The notes beneath the pieces are model-generated. The model saw only the letters and a list, made by a program, of their open reading frames with translations, did no database searches and had not been told where the DNA came from. Shown here piece after piece: positions 61,343 through 64,000 of a stretch of DNA of 64,000 nucleotides (its first letter is position 1; each line of letters opens with the position of its first letter). This DNA is from DATFDN01 sp963767645 (GTDB taxonomy: Bacteria; Pseudomonadota; Alphaproteobacteria; Acetobacterales; Acetobacteraceae), in NCBI GenBank assembly GCA_963767645.1, contig CAVYEW010000010.1, positions 721,201 through 785,200 on the forward strand, in the 5' to 3' direction. Made by a program: the position numbers and the translations under genes.

Positions 61343-62701
61343 ATGCCCGACTCTGGGTCGGTGCCCAGGAAACTCCTCAACCCGTCCGACGATCTTTTCG
61401 GCTCGGCGGCGCCGCCCGAAGCCGCGCCTGGTCCGCGCCCGTTGGCCGACCGGCTGCGTCCCCGCTCGCTGGGCGAGGTGGTCGGCCAGGACCAGCTTCT
61501 CGGTCCTGACGGCGCGCTGACCCGGATGCTCGCGCGGGGCTCGCTGGCCTCGCTGATCCTCTGGGGGCCGCCCGGCACCGGCAAGACCACAATCGCCCGC
61601 CTGCTCGCCGCGCGGGCCGGCCTCGTTTTCGTGCAGCTCTCCGCCGTGTTCTCGGGCGTCGCCGACCTGAAGCGCGCCTTCGAGGACGCGAGCCGCCGCC
61701 GCGCCGTAGGGCAGGGCACCCTGCTGTTCATCGACGAGATCCACCGCTTCAACCGCGCCCAGCAGGACGGATTCCTGCCCGTGGTGGAGGACGGGACCAT
61801 TGTCCTGGTCGGGGCCACGACCGAGAACCCGTCCTTTGCGCTCAACGGCGCCTTGCTGTCGCGCTGCCAGGTGATGGTTCTTCGCAGGCTGGACGACACC
61901 GCCCTGCAGGCGCTGCTTGCGCGCGCCGAGACAGATCTGGAGCGCCCCCTGCCGCTGACGCCGGAAGCCGGTGCGGCGCTGCGCGCAATGGCCGACGGCG
62001 ACGGCCGCTACCTCCTAAACATGGCCGAGCAACTCGCCGCCTTGCCGCAGGACGCAGCCCCGCTCGATCCGGCCGGCCTTGCCGCCCTGCTTGCCCGGCG
62101 TGCCGCGCTCTACGACCGGGACCGAGAGGAGCACTACAACCTGATCTCCGCCCTGCATAAGTCGCTGCGCGGCTCGGACCCGGATGCGGCGCTCTACTGG
62201 TTCTCGCGGATGCTGGAGGGCGGGGAAGACCCCCGCTACATCGCGCGCCGGCTGGTGCGCTTCGCGGTCGAGGATGTCGGCCTCGCCGATCCCGCCGCGC
62301 TCGGCCAGGCCATGTCGGCCTGGGAGGCGTATGAGCGCCTGGGCAGCCCGGAGGGCGATCTGGCCATCGCGCAGGCAGTGCTCTATCTCGGCACCGCCCC
62401 GAAGTCGAACGCCGCCTATGTCGCGCTGAGCGAGGCGCGCAAGGCGGCGCGCGCCGCCGGCAGCCTGGCCCCGCCCGCGCATATCCTGAACGCGCCCACG
62501 CGGCTGATGAAGGAACTCGGCTACGGTCGCGGCTACGCCTACGACCACGAGGCCGAGGACGCCTTCTCCGGTCAGGACTATTTCCCGGAGGGGATGGAGC
62601 GCCAGGCCTTCTACCGCCCACGCGAGCGCGGCTTCGAGCGCGAGCTGGCCCGCCGGCTGGAGCACTGGGCGAAACTCAGGGCCGAGCGTGGCGGCGCTTG
62701 A
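61343..62701 (+). CDS. rarA: Replication-associated recombination protein A (AAA+ ATPase)
   Basis: The protein has 452 aa from the ATG at 61343 (MPDSGSVPRKLLNPSDDLFG); an upstream ATG at 61325 is possible. It acts at stalled forks (MgsA/RarA). Walker A GPPGTGKTTIARLLA, Walker B LLFIDEIHRFNRAQQDGFLP, sensor 1 GATTENPSFALNGALLSRC, and the C-terminal tetramer domain DREEHYNLISALHKSLRGSDPDAALYWFSRMLEGGEDPRYIARRLVRFAVEDVGLADP. Genes near rplQ in alphaproteobacteria often include rarA. Confidence 0.95.
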   Translation: MPDSGSVPRKLLNPSDDLFGSAAPPEAAPGPRPLADRLRPRSLGEVVGQDQLLGPDGALTRMLARGSLASLILWGPPGTGKTTIARLLAARAGLVFVQLSAVFSGVADLKRAFEDASRRRAVGQGTLLFIDEIHRFNRAQQDGFLPVVEDGTIVLVGATTENPSFALNGALLSRCQVMVLRRLDDTALQALLARAETDLERPLPLTPEAGAALRAMADGDGRYLLNMAEQLAALPQDAAPLDPAGLAALLARRAALYDRDREEHYNLISALHKSLRGSDPDAALYWFSRMLEGGEDPRYIARRLVRFAVEDVGLADPAALGQAMSAWEAYERLGSPEGDLAIAQAVLYLGTAPKSNAAYVALSEARKAARAAGSLAPPAHILNAPTRLMKELGYGRGYAYDHEAEDAFSGQDYFPEGMERQAFYRPRERGFERELARRLEHWAKLRAERGGA

Positions 62702-62748
62702 TCCCACCCTCTCCATCGGCTAATGCCTGCCACGCCGACGCGGCCGCT

Positions 62749-62824
62749 GCCCAGGTAGCTCAGTTGGTAGAGCATGCGACTGAAAATCGCAGTGTCGGTG
62801 GTTCGATTCCGCCCCTGGGCACCA
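62749..62824 (+). tRNA. tRNA-Phe (anticodon GAA)
   Basis: A 76-nt cloverleaf: acceptor GCCCAGG/CCTGGGC, D arm GCTC...GAGC, anticodon stem TGCGA/TCGCA with loop CTGAAAA (GAA), T arm GGTGG TTCGATT CCGCC, discriminator A and encoded CCA. All stems pair. Confidence 0.97.
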
Positions 62825-62830
62825 TCCTCC

Positions 62831-62906
62831 GTCCCGTTCGTCTAGAGGCCTAGGACACCAGCCTTTCACGTTGGTAACACGGGTTCGAATCCCGTACGGG
62901 ACGCCA
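62831..62906 (+). tRNA. tRNA-Glu (anticodon TTC)
   Basis: A 76-nt cloverleaf: acceptor GTCCCGT/ACGGGAC, D arm GTCT...GGAC, anticodon stem CCAGC/GTTGG (one G-T pair) with loop CTTTCAC (TTC), T arm ACGGG TTCGAAT CCCGT, discriminator G and encoded CCA. It lies 6 bp after tRNA-Phe, so the two are probably co-transcribed. Confidence 0.97.
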
Positions 62907-62946
62907 GCCTAGAGGAACCTACGATCCGGCCGCGACCGAGGATATC

Positions 62947-64000
62947 ATGCGGGAGATGCCAATTCCGTCTGATCCGGTGCCGGCATGGCGGCGCATCATC
63001 CACATCGACATGGATGCGTTCTATGCGTCGGTGGAGCAGCGCGACGATCCCAGCCTGCGCGGCGTGCCGCTTGCCGTAGGCGGCTCGCGCGAGCGCGGCG
63101 TCGTCGTTGCCGCAAGCTATGAAGCCCGCCGCTTCGGCGCGCGCTCCGCCATGCCATCGCTCAGCGCGCGCCGGAAATGCCCCGACCTGGTGTTCGTGCC
63201 GCCGCGCTTCGACGTCTATCGGACGGTATCGCGGCAAATCCACGCCATCCTCGCCCGCTACACGCACCTCATCCAGCCGCTGTCGCTCGACGAAGCCTAT
63301 CTCGATGTGACCGCGCCGCTCGTGAGCCGACCCTCCGCCACGGTCATCGCCGAGGAAATCAGAGCCGCTATCCGGGAGGAGACCGGCCTGACTGCGTCAG
63401 CCGGCGTCTCCTACAACAAGTTCCTGGCGAAACTTGCGTCGGACCACCGCAAGCCGGACGGGCTGTTCGTGATCACGCCGCGGATGGGGCCGGCCTTCGT
63501 GGAGGCGGTGCCGGTGGGCCGGTTTCACGGTGTCGGACCGGTGACGGCGGCGAGGATGAACGCGCTCGGCATCCGAACCGGGCTCGACCTGCGCGGCCAG
63601 TCGCGCAGCTTCCTTGCCGAGCATTTCGGCAAGGCCGGCGAGTACTATTTCGGCTTGGCCCGGGGCGTGGATGACCGGCCCGTCGAAGCCGACCGCGTGC
63701 GCAAGTCGCTCGGCGCGGAAACCACCTTCGAGCGTGACCTGATCCGGTGGGACGAGGCAGCCTCGGCCATGAAGCCGCTGTTCGCCAAGGTCTGGACGGC
63801 GTGCGCGCAAGACGGGCACGCCGGGCGGACGGTGACGGTGAAGCTCAAATACGCCGATTTCCAGCAGATCACGCGCAGCCGGTCCTGCCTCCGGCCGATC
63901 GCCTCATACGCCGATCTCGAACGGATCGGCCTCGACCTGCTGCGGCCGCATTTCCCGCCTCGGCTCGGCGTGCGGCTGCTGGGCGCAACGGTGTCCAACT
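62947..64000 (+). CDS. dinB: DNA polymerase IV (3' partial)
   Basis: Open to the window end (at least 351 codons). It is a Y-family translesion polymerase. From the ATG at 62947 (MREMPIPSDPVPAWRRIIHIDMDAFYASVEQRDD) it shows the first catalytic Asp in DMDAFYASVEQ, GGSRERGVVVAASYEARRFGARSAMPSLSA, the second pair in QPLSLDEAYLDVTAP and SAGVSYNKFLAKLASDHRKP. HhH VGRFHGVGPVTAARMNALGI and the little-finger start RKSLGAETTFERDL follow. The C-terminal end lies outside. Confidence 0.96.
   Translation, partial: MREMPIPSDPVPAWRRIIHIDMDAFYASVEQRDDPSLRGVPLAVGGSRERGVVVAASYEARRFGARSAMPSLSARRKCPDLVFVPPRFDVYRTVSRQIHAILARYTHLIQPLSLDEAYLDVTAPLVSRPSATVIAEEIRAAIREETGLTASAGVSYNKFLAKLASDHRKPDGLFVITPRMGPAFVEAVPVGRFHGVGPVTAARMNALGIRTGLDLRGQSRSFLAEHFGKAGEYYFGLARGVDDRPVEADRVRKSLGAETTFERDLIRWDEAASAMKPLFAKVWTACAQDGHAGRTVTVKLKYADFQQITRSRSCLRPIASYADLERIGLDLLRPHFPPRLGVRLLGATVSN

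Overview
The window is a high-GC (roughly 68-70% by eye) chromosomal segment of an alphaproteobacterium, most likely Acetobacteraceae/Rhodospirillales. The evidence is a fused trpE(G) gene behind a Trp-codon leader peptide, a tkt-gap-pgk cluster, an ilvE/MarR/response-regulator cluster of alphaproteobacterial type, an S13-S11-RpoA-L17 block, and a beta-roll protein starting MATITVPGA. These family and lineage calls come from recognition of the proteins, not from a search.

Layout. 1-2160: end of dxr, then rseP. 2161-3878: an IS110 element and GC-rich palindromic repeats. 3879-7842: two luciferase-like (LLM) monooxygenase paralogues, one frameshifted, flanking an enoyl-CoA hydratase, plus a third LLM gene. 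8811-13090: pgk, gap and tkt (minus strand). 14287-18009: gnd, gluconokinase, sugar SDR and fumC. 18528-21807: tartrate dehydrogenase-like gene and a flavoprotein-SelD fusion. 21927-23567: a Phd antitoxin with a wrecked VapC, cut by an IS5-family element. 23870-30454: small protein, AEC transporter, xanthine phosphoribosyltransferase, tRNA-binding protein, frameshifted GGT, amidase, beta-roll protein. 31373-34873: enolase-superfamily enzyme, then trpL, attenuator and trpE(G). 34937-41535: lipoproteins, hslO, GNAT, MFS, recX, argD-argF. 41717-48547: ParDE-type pair, ilvE, MarR-RR-HK, a GT39-like membrane protein and a second toxin-antitoxin pair. 48668-56148: MFS gene, a duplicated MFS tail, a 120-bp inverted-repeat element, a broken DarT-like toxin, IS3, SDR, amidase, IS4. 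56386-64000: HTH regulator, small membrane protein, rpsM-rpsK-rpoA-rplQ, Mn-catalase, rarA, tRNA-Phe, tRNA-Glu and the start of dinB.

The region mixes core metabolism (MEP pathway, glycolysis/pentose phosphate, TCA, Trp, Arg and branched-chain amino acids) with a mobile load of four IS elements, two MITE-like palindromes, REP-like repeats, three toxin-antitoxin loci and a DarT-like remnant. IS elements or foreign genes lie at two places where conserved gene order is broken: after rseP, and before rpsM. At least seven genes carry an apparent one-base indel, including trpE(G). Either the assembly has indel errors or the genome is decaying.

Most interesting regulatory signals: (1) a complete Trp attenuator with a probably leaderless trpL; (2) three CRP-type boxes (TGTGA-N6-TCACA or one mismatch) in front of three small uncharacterised genes; (3) a roughly 230-nt non-coding 5' end of the IS110 element, where a bridge RNA would lie.
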